64,000 nucleotides of DNA from Syncephalastrum monosporum B8922 (Eukaryota > Mucoromycota > Mucoromycetes > Mucorales > Syncephalastraceae). A model generated the notes under the pieces. The model did no database searches and had not been told where the DNA came from. It worked only from the letters and a program-made list of their open reading frames with translations. The translations under genes and the position numbers were made by a program. The stretch lies in assembly GCA_000697355.1 (NCBI GenBank), contig JNEN01001182.1:124001-188000 (forward strand). The letters run 5' to 3'. Position 1 is the stretch's first letter. Every line of letters starts with the position of its first letter. Shown in pieces: positions 20,944 through 31,811 of this stretch.

Positions 20944-22492
20944 AGATAAAAGGATGCGTAGGGCTACACTTTCTGTATATGTAGTTTCTGTACTGCTATA
21001 TGAATACAAAAGTTTACGATAAATCCAAAACCACGAGATAATCCATCTTGGCTCAAGCATACCGTCTGATACCCGTTCGTTTCTTGCACTGTCTTTAGCA
21101 TATATCCAATCATTCGCTCGGTCCGCTCGAACGCGTTGGCCAGGACCTCGATCGTCCAAAAGGGCGGATGGAGGTACCCTTACTAAGACCGATTATGCAT
21201 TTGCTGGACTAGATTTTGTGCATTTCCGATCAATCCTCAAGTGAGAAGTCCGAAAGGCTTCCCTCTGTTGATCTCGACAGGACAAAGAATAATTACACCA
21301 GCAGAGTCGATTAGTGATATGTAGGTGAAACCATTTCAAGCGGGCTGGATTTTTCGCCGTGATTTTACAGAAAGATGCACTAGCAGCAATTCACATGGGT
21401 AGAATGGTCTGTACACCTTATGTATTATTTCCGGCGACGACGTGTTGACCATATTGACCTGGTGGGCATAAGCGCTTTTATGACCTCCAAACATACTGTG
21501 AGCCAAAAGCCACGTAAATCTCTTCACGCACACATATCACTCTCGGGGAATGGTCCCATAATGCGCGCACTCTTTAAACCGGTTTAGTATTGTGGTGTCG
21601 ACAAAGCTGATGTCAAGGGACCCATACCAAAAAAAAGAAAAAAACAAAAATCCAGTCCTTATTGCTAAGCTATATCAAAAGATAAGTCCTAAAGTCAACG
21701 CTAACTGCCGCGACAACCCCATATTCAAGCGCTCCAGAGAAGGCGTCATATACAGTCACTTCCCTGTGCTGCTGTATGGGGCATCATGCGGGCTGTAGCA
21801 CAATTTTTTTCGAAGGTTTATGTCAGGCACCCAGTCGAAGACGACTAGCTTTATGTACGCAACAATGGGTGAGAAACGATGACAGCTTTATATTATGTGC
21901 TGATGACGTCTTCAAATCTGCAGTCTTTTTTATGCTGTATGGCTTATAAACTGCATGTATGCGGCGCTGTGCATGTATAATCTGACTACTACCCATATGA
22001 CCGACGCGACAGGAAAATCTAGAAAAAAATATTGGCAACCCGAGACGCGTGAAGAAAGTCACTATCGACAGAAACAGCGCAAACTTTGTTCAACATGAAA
22101 CAGAACGAAGTACAAGGAAGCTGTTGCGGGCATCGCTTCATTTTACTCCGTCACTGGGGAATGTTTCGTTACTTTCTGGTGTTACAATTCCCAGTTCAGG
22201 GCGCTGGAGCAGCAAGGTGCGATGGTGTTGAATAGCTATGCAGTCTCTGCGTGTGAGTCTGTGAAAGCGCCTCATGCATGCGTCTATATGATTCCACGCT
22301 GCGCAAGAAAGGTTGCCCGCATGGGAAACCTGTCTGCTTTGGGAAAAGAAAGAGATCAACAAACAAAACAGCGAGGGTTCGTGTTTAGAGAGCGCGCACC
22401 AGCAGAAAGAAATAAAAGTAGTTCCTTTTGATCATTTTCCTTCTTCTTTCTTCTTTTTTCTTTACCACTTTTTCACCTCGTCTTTTTCCACG
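20944..22492. other. Intergenic region, no gene recognised
   Basis: About 1.5 kb without a supported gene; contains the promoter of the metallothionein, with a pyrimidine-rich run (about 22430-22490) directly before its ATG. Confidence 0.5.
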
Positions 22493-22763
22493 ATGGCCAA
22501 TCCTGAATGCTGCGGATCCTCCTGCGTGTGTGAAGTCGACCAATGCAACTGCGTTGCCGATGCCTGCAAGTGTAACACCAACAACGCCTGCTCCTGTGCC
22601 AGTGCTGGCGCGTAAGTTTTCTCTTTTTCCTGTCTCTTGAAAAAGTTTTGAATTTCTTGACTAACCTGCGCTTCATAGTAAAACGGATGGCTGTCAATGC
22701 GGTGCTGAGTGCAAGTGTGCTGCCGAACAGGCTGCGGCGTCTGGTTGCGGCTGCGCCAAGTAA
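22493..22763 (+). CDS. Metallothionein
   Basis: Two exons (22493-22611, 22679-22763) encode a 67-residue protein with 16 cysteines, nearly all in C-x-C pairs (CNC, CKC, CSC, CQC, CKC, CGC), with no aromatic residue and no His. This composition defines metallothioneins, cytosolic chelators of Cu(I), Zn(II) or Cd(II). The intron falls between the first ten cysteines and the last six, suggesting two metal clusters. Start is the first ATG after a pyrimidine-rich leader. Metal-responsive promoter elements could not be identified with confidence, so metal preference and induction are not assigned. Confidence 0.9.
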
Positions 22764-23914
22764 ACATTGGATACCTCTCTTTCTCTTTCCTCGCTCTTCC
22801 ACTTGTCATCGATGGTGCTGCAGCGGAGAAACGGGTCGAAGGTTTTAGGTGGGAGCAGGCTGCCATCATGTATTTTTTGGAGGTTAGAGAAATAAAAATA
22901 AAAATTTGCTACTTGTAAGAAACGGTTATCCCTTCATGTTGCGTCCAGGCTCCGTTCTAGTTTCATGTAAAGCACATAAGTCGAGGTAAGCAGGTTGCCA
23001 GTCCCTCGGGCACGGTGACCATCTCACATTGACCATTAAAAACGTGGCGGACATACAAAGCATACCGGGGATACCCAGGGGAAAGGGATCAATCGACCTT
23101 ACCATTATCGTCGAAATCACCGTGGAGCGAGAGAAGGACGTTCAACACCATCCCAAGCAATGCTCAATATTCACGCGCACATGATCGTTTGGGGACCGTC
23201 ATGCTTGACATGTGTACGACATACTGTACTTTATCGCTCATAATTGCAAAAGAATGTGGTGACGATCACTGGGGTGTTTTGATTCGACGTCACCACACCC
23301 AACCTTCCGTGCGTGTCGTACATCTCGCCCGCTCGGATCGATGTATGCTTCATGAGAACGCAGCCCTTTCCATTGAAAGAGTTTTTTTGTGCTCCTGATG
23401 AACCCCCGGGGCTATTACAGAATTTGAAGCTAAAAACGTTCGAAATCAAAATGTCGTACAACCGCTGAATAAAAGGATGACTGCACGTCCAAGCAAATCC
23501 AAGTGGTGCCAAGCCCAGTTGCTAATTTTTTTTTAGCGTCGTGGAGAGCACACACAGCCAGGACTCAAAGTGTGAAGTATTTACATTACAATACAATAGA
23601 TAAGAAGGAAAGGGGTAGGAGGAAAAGGAAAAGAACAAATGGACGGATGACATATGCTAGAAGAGCCTTGTCGATCCTTTTCCTCGTAATGGGTGCACAA
23701 GGTTATGTGATCAAGTATAATGTGTTCTGATGTGCGAGAAGTGTACGTGTGTGACCTATTTCAATTTCCAATCTCCGTGCAGCGACTTGCACTATACTCA
23801 AATGGCTGAGGGAGTATCTGTGTTCTTTTTTTTTCTGTCCATCTTTTCTTTAACCCCCAATCTAAAAAAATCCAATTAGAACGCAACTCTTCCTCCACTC
23901 CCACTTTTTTCGAG
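22764..23914. other. Intergenic region with metallothionein 3' UTR
   Basis: Two AATAAA hexamers stand at 22891-22902, about 130 nt after the metallothionein stop. Nothing else recognisable; a T-rich run precedes the next gene. Confidence 0.5.
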
Positions 23915-25704
23915 ATGGTCATGGCTTCAGCACCACGGCGCAACGTGGTCCTCTTTGCTGTCGTACTCACCTTTTTGTTTTCGATCACCTACTTTCGCCA
24001 TGCAGCCTATGACAAGCTTGGTGCCGTTCCTGAGGAATTCGAAACACCGCCCCCACATACCCAACCCATACCACCACCTCTTGCTGTCAAACCCGCCACA
24101 CCTTCGCCTCACGACGCACCCCAGCTTGCGCACAACGACCCTCAAACGCCTCCGTCGCCACCACCACCTTCAGCACCCGTCCTGCCTTCTTTGCCCGGCG
24201 TATGTGATCTGGTCGACTTTGACTGGCTGTAAGTAGTGACGATCTGAAAGATACACCCAGAAAGAGGTGCTAAAAATATTTTTTTGTCCTTTTTAGAACA
24301 TCAGATCGTATCTACTGGGACGGCTGGTCGTCCAAGTCCATGTTCATGGATACCGATGGCAGCTTCACGCTTGATAACGTGACGCTGGAAGCTGGCCGAG
24401 AAGTGTGCGTCGTCGTCTTGGTAAGGAAGAAACAATGAAATAGTAGTAGCGCCATTTTTTGTCGGGCGTTACTTTTCATCAGCCCTCTCTCTTTTTTTTT
24501 TTTGTCTCACACCTCATATAATTAGCTTGGTCCCATCCCAGCTGTATCTGCGATTCGTCCCGAGATCCATTTTGCGCCAGCTGATAGCATCATCCTCCAC
24601 GCCGTGGGCGAATCTGTCCAGTTCCCGATTTCGCTCGAGCAGCACTATCGCCATACGAACGCCTACTACGCCTCGGTGCGATTTACGCACCAAGACAACT
24701 ATGTTTTGGATACGACCACTGAATACCGGTCCTACTTTTGGGAGGATCCTATTTATCATCCGTGGCGTCCGTTCCATTACATGTCCAAAAACTTTTTAAG
24801 CGTCGTGCCATCCCAAAACGAGACGTCGCCGATTTTGGTCCCATGTGATGCGGCCCACCTGCAAGAGCAGGCCAGCCGCAGCTGGATGACCAAATCAAAT
24901 TACCGCACGCTTTATCCTTTAGGCTTTTATGGCATGTTTGGCTCGGCTCAGGAGGACCATGCTGTGGATGACCAGCTGTACGTGTATGATCAGTGCCGCC
25001 TCGAGTATGTCTCTGGTAGCCAGGCTGCACAGTGCTTGCACGGCAAGACCATCCACGTCTGGGGTGATAACCACATCAAGCGCAACCTCAAAGCGTTTAG
25101 CACCGCCAACCGCTGGTGTGCTCCCGGTGAGCCATGCGAGTGCCACGATACCGACGACGATGCCTTTGAATGGGCTGAAAATGCAGATGTGCCTCTCCGG
25201 ATCAACGCGACCTGGCAGACCGATACGACATTCCATTTTAACCGGATCGGCAGTATCGTGCTTTCGGATGTGCGACAGGAAATCAAGGGCCGTGCGGCCC
25301 AGTACGACTCGGCGGACATGGTTTGGCTGAGTTTTGGCAACGACGATATCCCCATCAGCCGCTTGACGCCGCGCCAATTCGCGCAATCCTTTAAAGATCT
25401 TATCACCTTCCTTGTCACCGAGGTCTACCCGCACCAAACGGTCGTGATACGCACGCCACAATTTTTCTGCTGTGGTTTTATCCACGGCACATCCTGGAAC
25501 GCCGGCCGCGCTCGCGCCTTTGCCACCATTGTGCGTCAGACCGTAGCAGATCTGCAGCGCGAGCGGCCTGGTCTCCTTCTCTGGGATACCCACCACCTCG
25601 GTATGCAGGATAGCACCTGTATTGCATCGGGATCGACGTACTCTAGACGCAACGTCGTCAACGTTGAGAACCTGCTGCTGTGGAATCTCCTTTGCAACGC
25701 CTAG
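23915..25704 (+). CDS. Type II membrane protein with PC-esterase/SGNH-like domain
   Basis: Exons 23915-24228, 24297-24420 and 24526-25704 encode 538 residues. A single N-terminal signal-anchor (about 11-26, VVLFAVVLTFLFSITY) and a Pro-rich stem give the layout of a Golgi type II enzyme. The luminal part contains CLHGKTIHVWGDNHIKRNLK, positioned like the GDS block of NXPE/TBL/Cas1-type PC-esterases, and near the C-terminus LLLWDTHHLG, matching their D-x-x-H block. Those families acetylate or deacetylate polysaccharides and glycans. The nucleophile serine of GDS is Asn here, so hydrolase chemistry is doubtful. Paired Cys and several N-x-S/T sites fit a secretory location. Substrate is unknown. 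Confidence 0.7.
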
Positions 25705-25851
25705 ACAACCACTCCATCCAATTCATCTATCCACTCCATCACTTTACTGCAGTGCTCTTACTTATAAGGCACTTACATCCATTTGCGATCACATTATTTC
25801 GCGTTTGTCCTTCCTCTTCTTCCCATGTACAAGCATACCAGACCCCCTTCC

Positions 25852-25857
25852 TTTATT
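25852..25857 (-). terminator. Poly(A) signal overlapping the FAS1 gene stop codon
   Basis: Minus-strand CAATAAAG places AATAAA over the TAA stop. The same short window also holds a plus-strand AATAAA (25869-25874) usable by the convergent PC-esterase gene. Confidence 0.45.
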
Positions 25858-26758
25858 GCATCACGAAAAATAAACATGTAAATGCTAATATCCAACATAA
25901 AGAAGCCGGTCCTATCTGATTCGCAATAGAAACAGGCGACATTTCCGGCAGATCAAAGCCGGAGGGACTTTGGTCAGCTACGTCCTGAACTAAACCGTCC
26001 GTAATATGGATCAAGCCATCCTTATAAATGAGGTCGGATGCGAGGATATGTACCCCATTCACTTGGACTTGGTCACGGTCGATCGTAATATTGTAACCAT
26101 TGCCGCTCTTATCGGCCACGCGTGAGCTGTTTGCGAGCAGTGCTTGCTGGGCCGCACGGTCGACCATCATTTTTTGCAAGGTGAGTGCGATGGTCGCCGT
26201 AGGTGTGTCACTGTCGAGGAGCTTGCGCATTGCAGCATTGCTCGGGGCAAAAATAGTCGCGTGCGTGACGAGCGCAGTAGACAAGTTGAGGCGACCCAAG
26301 GTATTCAGAAACTCGGTTGCCTCCGGCAGGGCTGCCAGGGTCTCCTCGGCCGTGAGTGGCACTGCAATGGGTGCTTTGAGAAGGTGTAAAACGCCATTGT
26401 CAGCTTTGACGGTGCGGTCCACGGAGGTCTTGTTGATGGACCACACACCGTCGGGGCCAGCGCCAATCAGTCTGTGAATGGATGTGTTGTAAAGCCCGGC
26501 CTGGTCAAGTGAAACGTGTGTGTGCGGCACATAATGATAGGCCAGTGATTCGTGCGAGCCAGCGTCGGGCGTCATGGCCGCGTCGGGTACGGCAAAGAGC
26601 GTGCCACCGTCCTTACGCAGTTGCGAAGCGAGTGGAGTGTGGTGCAGGATAGCATCATGGAAACGCTGTGCGCCGTTGCTCGGTAGGACATCAAGGAGGT
26701 TTTGCGCCAAAACAGCGGCGGAGAGACATACGAGTATGAGTACAGTGTCGAGGTGCAT
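25853..26758 (-). CDS. Fasciclin (FAS1) domain cell-surface protein
   Basis: Intronless, 301 residues. It begins with a signal peptide (MHLDTVLILVCLSAAVLAQ). Two FAS1 domains are visible: the first around 20-140 (GGTLFAVPDAAM as H1) and the second around 145-275 (ATIFAPSNAAMRKLL as H1; KDGLIHITDGLVQ as H2). The C-terminus is hydrophobic (ASLCWILAFTCLFFVMQ) after a small-residue stretch, which fits a GPI-anchor signal. Several N-x-S/T sites are present. FAS1 proteins mediate adhesion at the cell surface or wall. Convergent with the PC-esterase gene. Confidence 0.87.
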   Translation of the reverse strand: MHLDTVLILVCLSAAVLAQNLLDVLPSNGAQRFHDAILHHTPLASQLRKDGGTLFAVPDAAMTPDAGSHESLAYHYVPHTHVSLDQAGLYNTSIHRLIGAGPDGVWSINKTSVDRTVKADNGVLHLLKAPIAVPLTAEETLAALPEATEFLNTLGRLNLSTALVTHATIFAPSNAAMRKLLDSDTPTATIALTLQKMMVDRAAQQALLANSSRVADKSGNGYNITIDRDQVQVNGVHILASDLIYKDGLIHITDGLVQDVADQSPSGFDLPEMSPVSIANQIGPASLCWILAFTCLFFVMQ

Positions 26759-26947
26759 GATAAGGTAAAGAGACTTGGCCTGTGCCGTCTTGTCGTATTG
26801 TGGTGTTCATGATGGTTTCGCCGGGTGTGAAACCGCAGATCAAACGAAAGAGTCGGACTTTCACCGTTTCTCTACAACAGGCACATCTTTCCCGCATAGC
26901 TGGCCGCCTTCAACAGATGCTTGTATACCTCACTTTACCACATTCTC

Positions 26948-27653
26948 ATGATTGAATTTGTACTCATTGTTAACCGACGCGGGCAAACCCGCTTTGCACG
27001 CTATTATACACAAATACCGGAAGATTGCAGTGCATTTGAGTTGGGCATTGCACAGCAGTGTTTGGTCCGCAAGCCAGGCGAGGCAAGTTCAGCCATGATT
27101 TCCGTAAAAGGCAGTGAGTGAGACTAATAACGATCCATGGAATCCATGCAGGCCCTCTTCCTTGAAAACAGCACGCGCACGCTTGGTAAGATCATACGGT
27201 CATCGGGTTTGTGTAGCCTCATTGGTTTTTAAACAGTATACCGCGTGTATGGTCCGCTTTATTTCATCGTCGGTTGTGACCAGGATGAGGTATTGCAAAA
27301 AGGGTCTTTTACATTCCTGAAACAAACCCTCACGTGCCCTTGTTCAGAACGTATTTGCCATATTAGAATTGATCCAATACTGTGTCGGTAAGCTGATGAG
27401 AACCTGGAAAAAAAAGCTTTGCATCCCAACACATAAGAACAGAGGTTTTGGATCGCTACTTTGAAAAAGTGGTAAAGACCGAAAAAGTACCATGAATGGC
27501 ATTGGCTCCAGTTGACTCACGGAATATTAGACGGAGCTGGATCTGATGTGCGGCTTGGATAGGGTAACCATCCTGTTTGACGAAGTCATATCGGGTGGCC
27601 ATATCGTGGAAACCCATCGCGACCGCGCATTGGCTGCGCTGCTCGAGCTGTGA
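26948..27653 (+). CDS. Clathrin-adaptor-type AP complex sigma (small) subunit, probably AP-4-like
   Basis: Six exons (26948-27082, 27152-27185, 27237-27289, 27348-27387, 27443-27471, 27531-27653) encode 137 residues, the usual sigma length. It opens MIEFVLIVNRRGQTRFARYY and continues VYRVYGPLYFIVGCDQDE, LELIQYCVEVLDRYFEKVTE and GGHIVETHRDRALAALLEL, the longin-fold sigma pattern. Sigma subunits belong to heterotetrameric adaptors that sort cargo at the trans-Golgi or endosomes. The ending (VET plus R-x-x-A-L) and the length between the first conserved Cys and Tyr-Arg match AP-4 best from memory, but AP-1, AP-2 and AP-3 are not excluded. Intron 1 appears to use a GC donor (GAG|GCAAGT). Confidence 0.82.
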
Positions 27654-27797
27654 AAGGTCCGCTCTTGCCTTGCACGACCTTCTTGTCTTCTTTGATTGGC
27701 CCTTCTACTTTCCAAGGGAAGCGGACTTTCCCACTTTTTTTTTTTCCTTGATTTGATATCGCTATCGCTTTTGTGTACCCCACCTTAACTCACACAC

Positions 27798-27823
27798 TTA
27801 TATATCTCTCTCTCTCTTTCTCT
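27798..27823 (+). promoter_or_regulatory. TATA-like element and CT tract upstream of the permease
   Basis: CTTATATAT followed by a (CT)n run about 40-65 bp before the start codon. A plausible core promoter; function inferred. Confidence 0.4.
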
Positions 27824-27862
27824 TTACTTTAATACACTTACGCCTCTTTTCATCAACTCAAC

Positions 27863-30453
27863 ATGTTGGAACGCAAAACGGAGGAAGGAATCATCATTGA
27901 TAATGCACCACCCCCCGCCGCCCACTATGGTGACTCGGAAAAGGTTGAAGAGTACACTTATGATCCGTCACGCAAGTCCTACCAAGAAACCACCGACACT
28001 ATCAGTCTTCAGCACGGAACCAAGCGCTCACTCAAGGCTCGCCATGTCCAGATGATTGCCTTGGGTGGTACTATTGGGTAAAACAGTACGATACATTTTA
28101 TACCCCTACTCACTAAGCGGGTGCTATTAGTACCGGCCTCTTCCTTAACTCGGGTGGCAATATTGCGGATGCTGGCCCTGCTGGTGCCTTTATTGCGTAA
28201 GCTGATGAACATGTCTTATTGACTGTCACTCACCTAAATTATTTTAGCTATTGCGTCAGTATGTATCCTAATGTTTTTTTGTCACGTATCACCCTGCAGC
28301 AAATTAATGACAAATTAACTCTTGTATTTCTTTTTACCTCTCTTCACAGTCGGCTTCATGGTATGTTCCGATCGCAAAAGAAAAAGCCATATGTCTAATG
28401 CGATACAAACATAGGTCTACTGTATCATGACGTGTCTTGGAGAAATGGCTACGCTCATCCCAGGTACACAATATATAGACGGACATTTGATGTAAACGCA
28501 TCTCATGCATGTTCTCTTAGTGTCTGGTTCGTTCAACCATTATGCTACGCGATTTGTTGACCCTGCCTTGGGTTTTGCCTTGGGCTGGAATTACTGGTAA
28601 GGCTTCAAATTCCTTTGCTATATGCTATATATACTTACTTATGTAAGCGAATCATAGGTTCTCGGTAAGCGAGAGAGAAAAAAAAAGGATAGAATGGCTT
28701 GATTTGGACTTATCGCATGTCTCTGTTTGCCTTATCATTTTTATTTTGCTTGCGTGCTTTTTTCAAATCTTTAGTGGGTAAGTACAAAAAATATACTGGC
28801 AGCGGATCAAAATGTCTCACACCCTTATTTTGTCGTAGGCTGTCACAATTGCTACTGGTACAAATACAAAAGAAGCAACGGAAGAGAAAGAATTTCTCAC
28901 GCGCCTTGTTTTGTAACGATGTATAGAAATCTCGGCGGCAGCCACCATTATTCAGTGGTGGGGTGATCTTATCCCTAATCCCGCCTGGTCGACTATCTTC
29001 ATGGTCCTTATCCTCGCCATCAACCTCGTCAGCGTCAAGTCAGTTCCCCAATTATAAGGAGTAATATTTTCCTTACTGACCGATTTTTTTTTCCAGACTT
29101 TACGGTGAGATGGAATATTGGCTTGCACTCGTCAAGATCCTGGTCGTTATCATGTTTATCATTGTCGGTGAGTTTACTAAATATGGTAATACTGGTTATT
29201 TTTTGGCTCACGTGTCTTTTAAGGTATTCTCGTGACCACCGGCGCAGTCGGTGCTGGCACCATTGGCTTCGAGTGCGTCCTTGCCATCATGTGAATGGGC
29301 TCTTTCTAACTGCTCTTTCCTTAGGTACTGGAAGAATCCCGGTGCCTTCGTCGACGGCGCTGTCGGCACCGTCAGCGTCCTCCTCTCAGCCGGTTTCTCT
29401 TTCCAGGGCACCGAAGTTGGTATGTCACACATGCACGAAGCTCAGGTCTCTTTTTCTTGACTGACATCATTCAAGTCGGTATCACTGCCGGTGAGGCGCA
29501 GAACCCTACCAAGACCCTGCCGCGTGCGATTCGTAACACGTTCTGGCGTATCATCTTCTTTTACATCGTCACCATCTTTTTGATTGGCATGTGCGTGCCA
29601 GCAGACGACCCGAACCTCTCCAACGACGACGGCACGGCTGCGACCGCATCCTTCACTTTGATTTTCCAGCTGGCTGGCATCAACGGCGGTGCGCATTTCG
29701 TCAACGCTGTCATTCTTCTCAGTGTCCTCTCTGCCGCTAATTCTTCTCTTTATACCACTTCACGTACGCTTCTCGGTCTGGCGCGTGATGGTAACGCCCC
29801 TGCTTTCCTCCAGCGCGTCAATCGCTTTGGCTCTCCCCACTGGTATGTCCGATGATCAGCCGCATCTATGACGAGCTGACATTTTTTTTCTGGCATAGGG
29901 CTGTTGTCTTTTCTTCCATCATTGGTTTCGCGGTCGTCTTTGTATCCATTTACAGGTACATGCATCCATGGAAAAAACGGCTGCATAAGCTCACTTTCAA
30001 TGAATTAGTGCTTCCGCTGCCTTTGAATGGTTCCTGAGCATCACCGCTGTCTCGGGTTTCATCAGCTGGTCGGGTATTGCATTTGTGCATCTGCGATTCC
30101 GCCGCGGTTATGTTAAGCAGGGACGCGACCTCAACGAGCTTCCGTACCGTGCGTTTGCATACCCCTTCTCTGGCCTGTTTGCCTGCATCCTTACTGTCCT
30201 CATCATCCTCGGTCAGGGCTATGAATCTTTCGCGCCCAGCTTTGACCGTATCAAGTTCCTCACCAGCTACATTGGCGTCGTGCCTGCTATTTTGTGCTAT
30301 ATTGGCTACAAGCTGGTGCGCCGCTCCAAGGTCGTGCCCATTCTCGAGATTGACTATGACACGGGCCGTGCTACGTACGATGATATGATGATGGACGACG
30401 AAGCGGTTGGCCATATTCCCTGGTGGAAGCGCATCCTCGCGTGGATCTTCTAG
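27863..30453 (+). CDS. Amino-acid permease (APC/YAT family), 16 exons with micro-exons
   Basis: Exons 27863-28077, 28131-28196, 28248-28258, 28350-28360, 28415-28463, 28521-28596, 28658-28664, 28775-28777, 28839-28857, 28927-29038, 29097-29167, 29224-29272, 29325-29419, 29476-29842, 29899-29955, 30009-30453 join to 550 residues. The cytosolic N-terminus ends [15 protein letters not shown], followed by [54 protein letters not shown] and [13 protein letters not shown], the landmarks of fungal amino-acid permeases with 12 membrane helices in the plasma membrane. Substrate cannot be told. The micro-exons of 11, 11, 7 and 3 nt are required to build helices 2-4 in frame; the 3-nt exon supplies the Trp of FSWAVTIA. 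All splice sites are GT-AG. Confidence 0.92.
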
Positions 30454-30653
30454 ACGGGCTAGTCACATTCCCACCTATATGTATAATTGTACATTATTCA
30501 TAATGATGTATATCTAATTCAGTGCATCCATTAGCAACTTTTTCTGGTTATAAATTATCATGAGCGATATATCATAATGATATTAGAATGATCCCTCCTG
30601 ATGAGAAGCAAAAGAAAGAAAACTCAGATAGATAAAGTATGCTTTAATGATGA

Positions 30654-31508
30654 TTATACAGTTTCGTCATGGAAAGCCCAGGACGTTTTCTTTGGCGAAG
30701 CGTGTGCGCTCCGGATATACAGGTCGTTGTCGGGAGGTAGTTCCTTCACTATGTCAGCTGGATGCACATATTGTGGAGACAGAGACTACAGATACCTTTT
30801 TTGTGCAACTTGAGAGCATGGATTGGATGGACAGACAAACCTGTGCCACAGTTTGCACGGGTGACCAGTCCTTGTACAGTATATTGAGACAAATGTGCCC
30901 ATTGGAATAGATCTAAAGCGGCATGAGTTTTACAATGCGCTATCCATCAAGAATGACATACACTACAGAAAGAGTCTGTATGAGTATCTAGTGCATTTCT
31001 TTTTTCCCCATCATAACTTACTGTGGATGGATAGGGACGTAAGGTTTGATGAAGAGGACTTCAGGTGACTCGAGTGGGTAGGATGGCGTAAAACGAAACT
31101 GCGACATATGTCTAAGGGCAGATTCTCATATTGAACCTCTTCCAACATACCTCAAGCCGAAATTCTTCGCCCTGCCAAATCCCCACATGGTGTTAAAACG
31201 GTTCATGCAAGCAATGACAGGTCTCTTTTTCTTACCTCATACAATGTACCGGGTGCACCTCTTATCCGCAGTTGCCATCTAATGTAAGGACAACATTGAG
31301 ACGAGGATGAACATAGGGTTGGATCTTTTGATCGCGTACTTTTTAAAGTCGTTGGCATCGTCTATAATTACTCCTTCAGGTGCATTGGAGGAGAGATCTA
31401 TCCGGCAGCATAAGCATTAGAATCCCCGTGTGAAAAAAACAGGACGACTCAAAAAGGTGTACCGAGGAGTTCTTTGGAGAGTCGCTTGGAGAAGATAGGT
31501 TTCGCCAT
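30654..31508 (-). CDS. UBE2W: UBE2W-type ubiquitin-conjugating enzyme (E2), with one frame problem
   Basis: Seven exons on the minus strand: 31508-31463, 31397-31340, 31278-31236, 31171-31151 (21 nt), 31098-31022, 30912-30796, 30743-30654. Blocks include KRLSKELL, LRIRGAPGTLYEGEEFRLEF, YPLESPEVLF, VPIHP, IYSNGHICLNILYKDWSP (active-site Cys) and a tail PPDNDLYIRS with PKKTSW, as in UBE2W, which ubiquitylates disordered N-termini. Six of the seven exons link cleanly. At the junction 31022/30912 canonical GT-AG splicing leaves the frame one base short just before the catalytic exon; a non-canonical intron, a one-base sequence error or a recent inactivating deletion would each explain it. Confidence 0.78.
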
Positions 31509-31811
31509 TAGTTTAGAACGATCGGCAGTAACGCTGTGTGCAAGAGTGGATCTATGTGCAAATCAAGTAGATCAGCCAATGCGCCGATGGCACGCTACAG
31601 AGGATGAAAAAGTGGGGAAGTGAGAGAGACCAAAAAAGATAGACTAAGAAACAGCAATGGGATGATGAGACGTGACCCCTCTTCTCCCGTTCGGCCGCTG
31701 AGCTCGAAATAAATGGCATGTTTATGCAGACACTGGGAGTCGTTTGCATTTTTAATACTGTGTAAGCAGGGATATATCTAGATACAATGGAGGATAGAAG
31801 AAAGAGATGCA
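31509..31811. other. Intergenic region between the E2 and the zinc-cluster gene
   Basis: 3' flank of the transcription-factor gene and promoter of the E2; no feature recognised. Confidence 0.5.

Noticed and set aside
24919..25596. 225-codon minus-strand frame opposite the PC-esterase gene
   Set aside because: Antisense shadow; the plus strand has conserved motifs and consistent introns.
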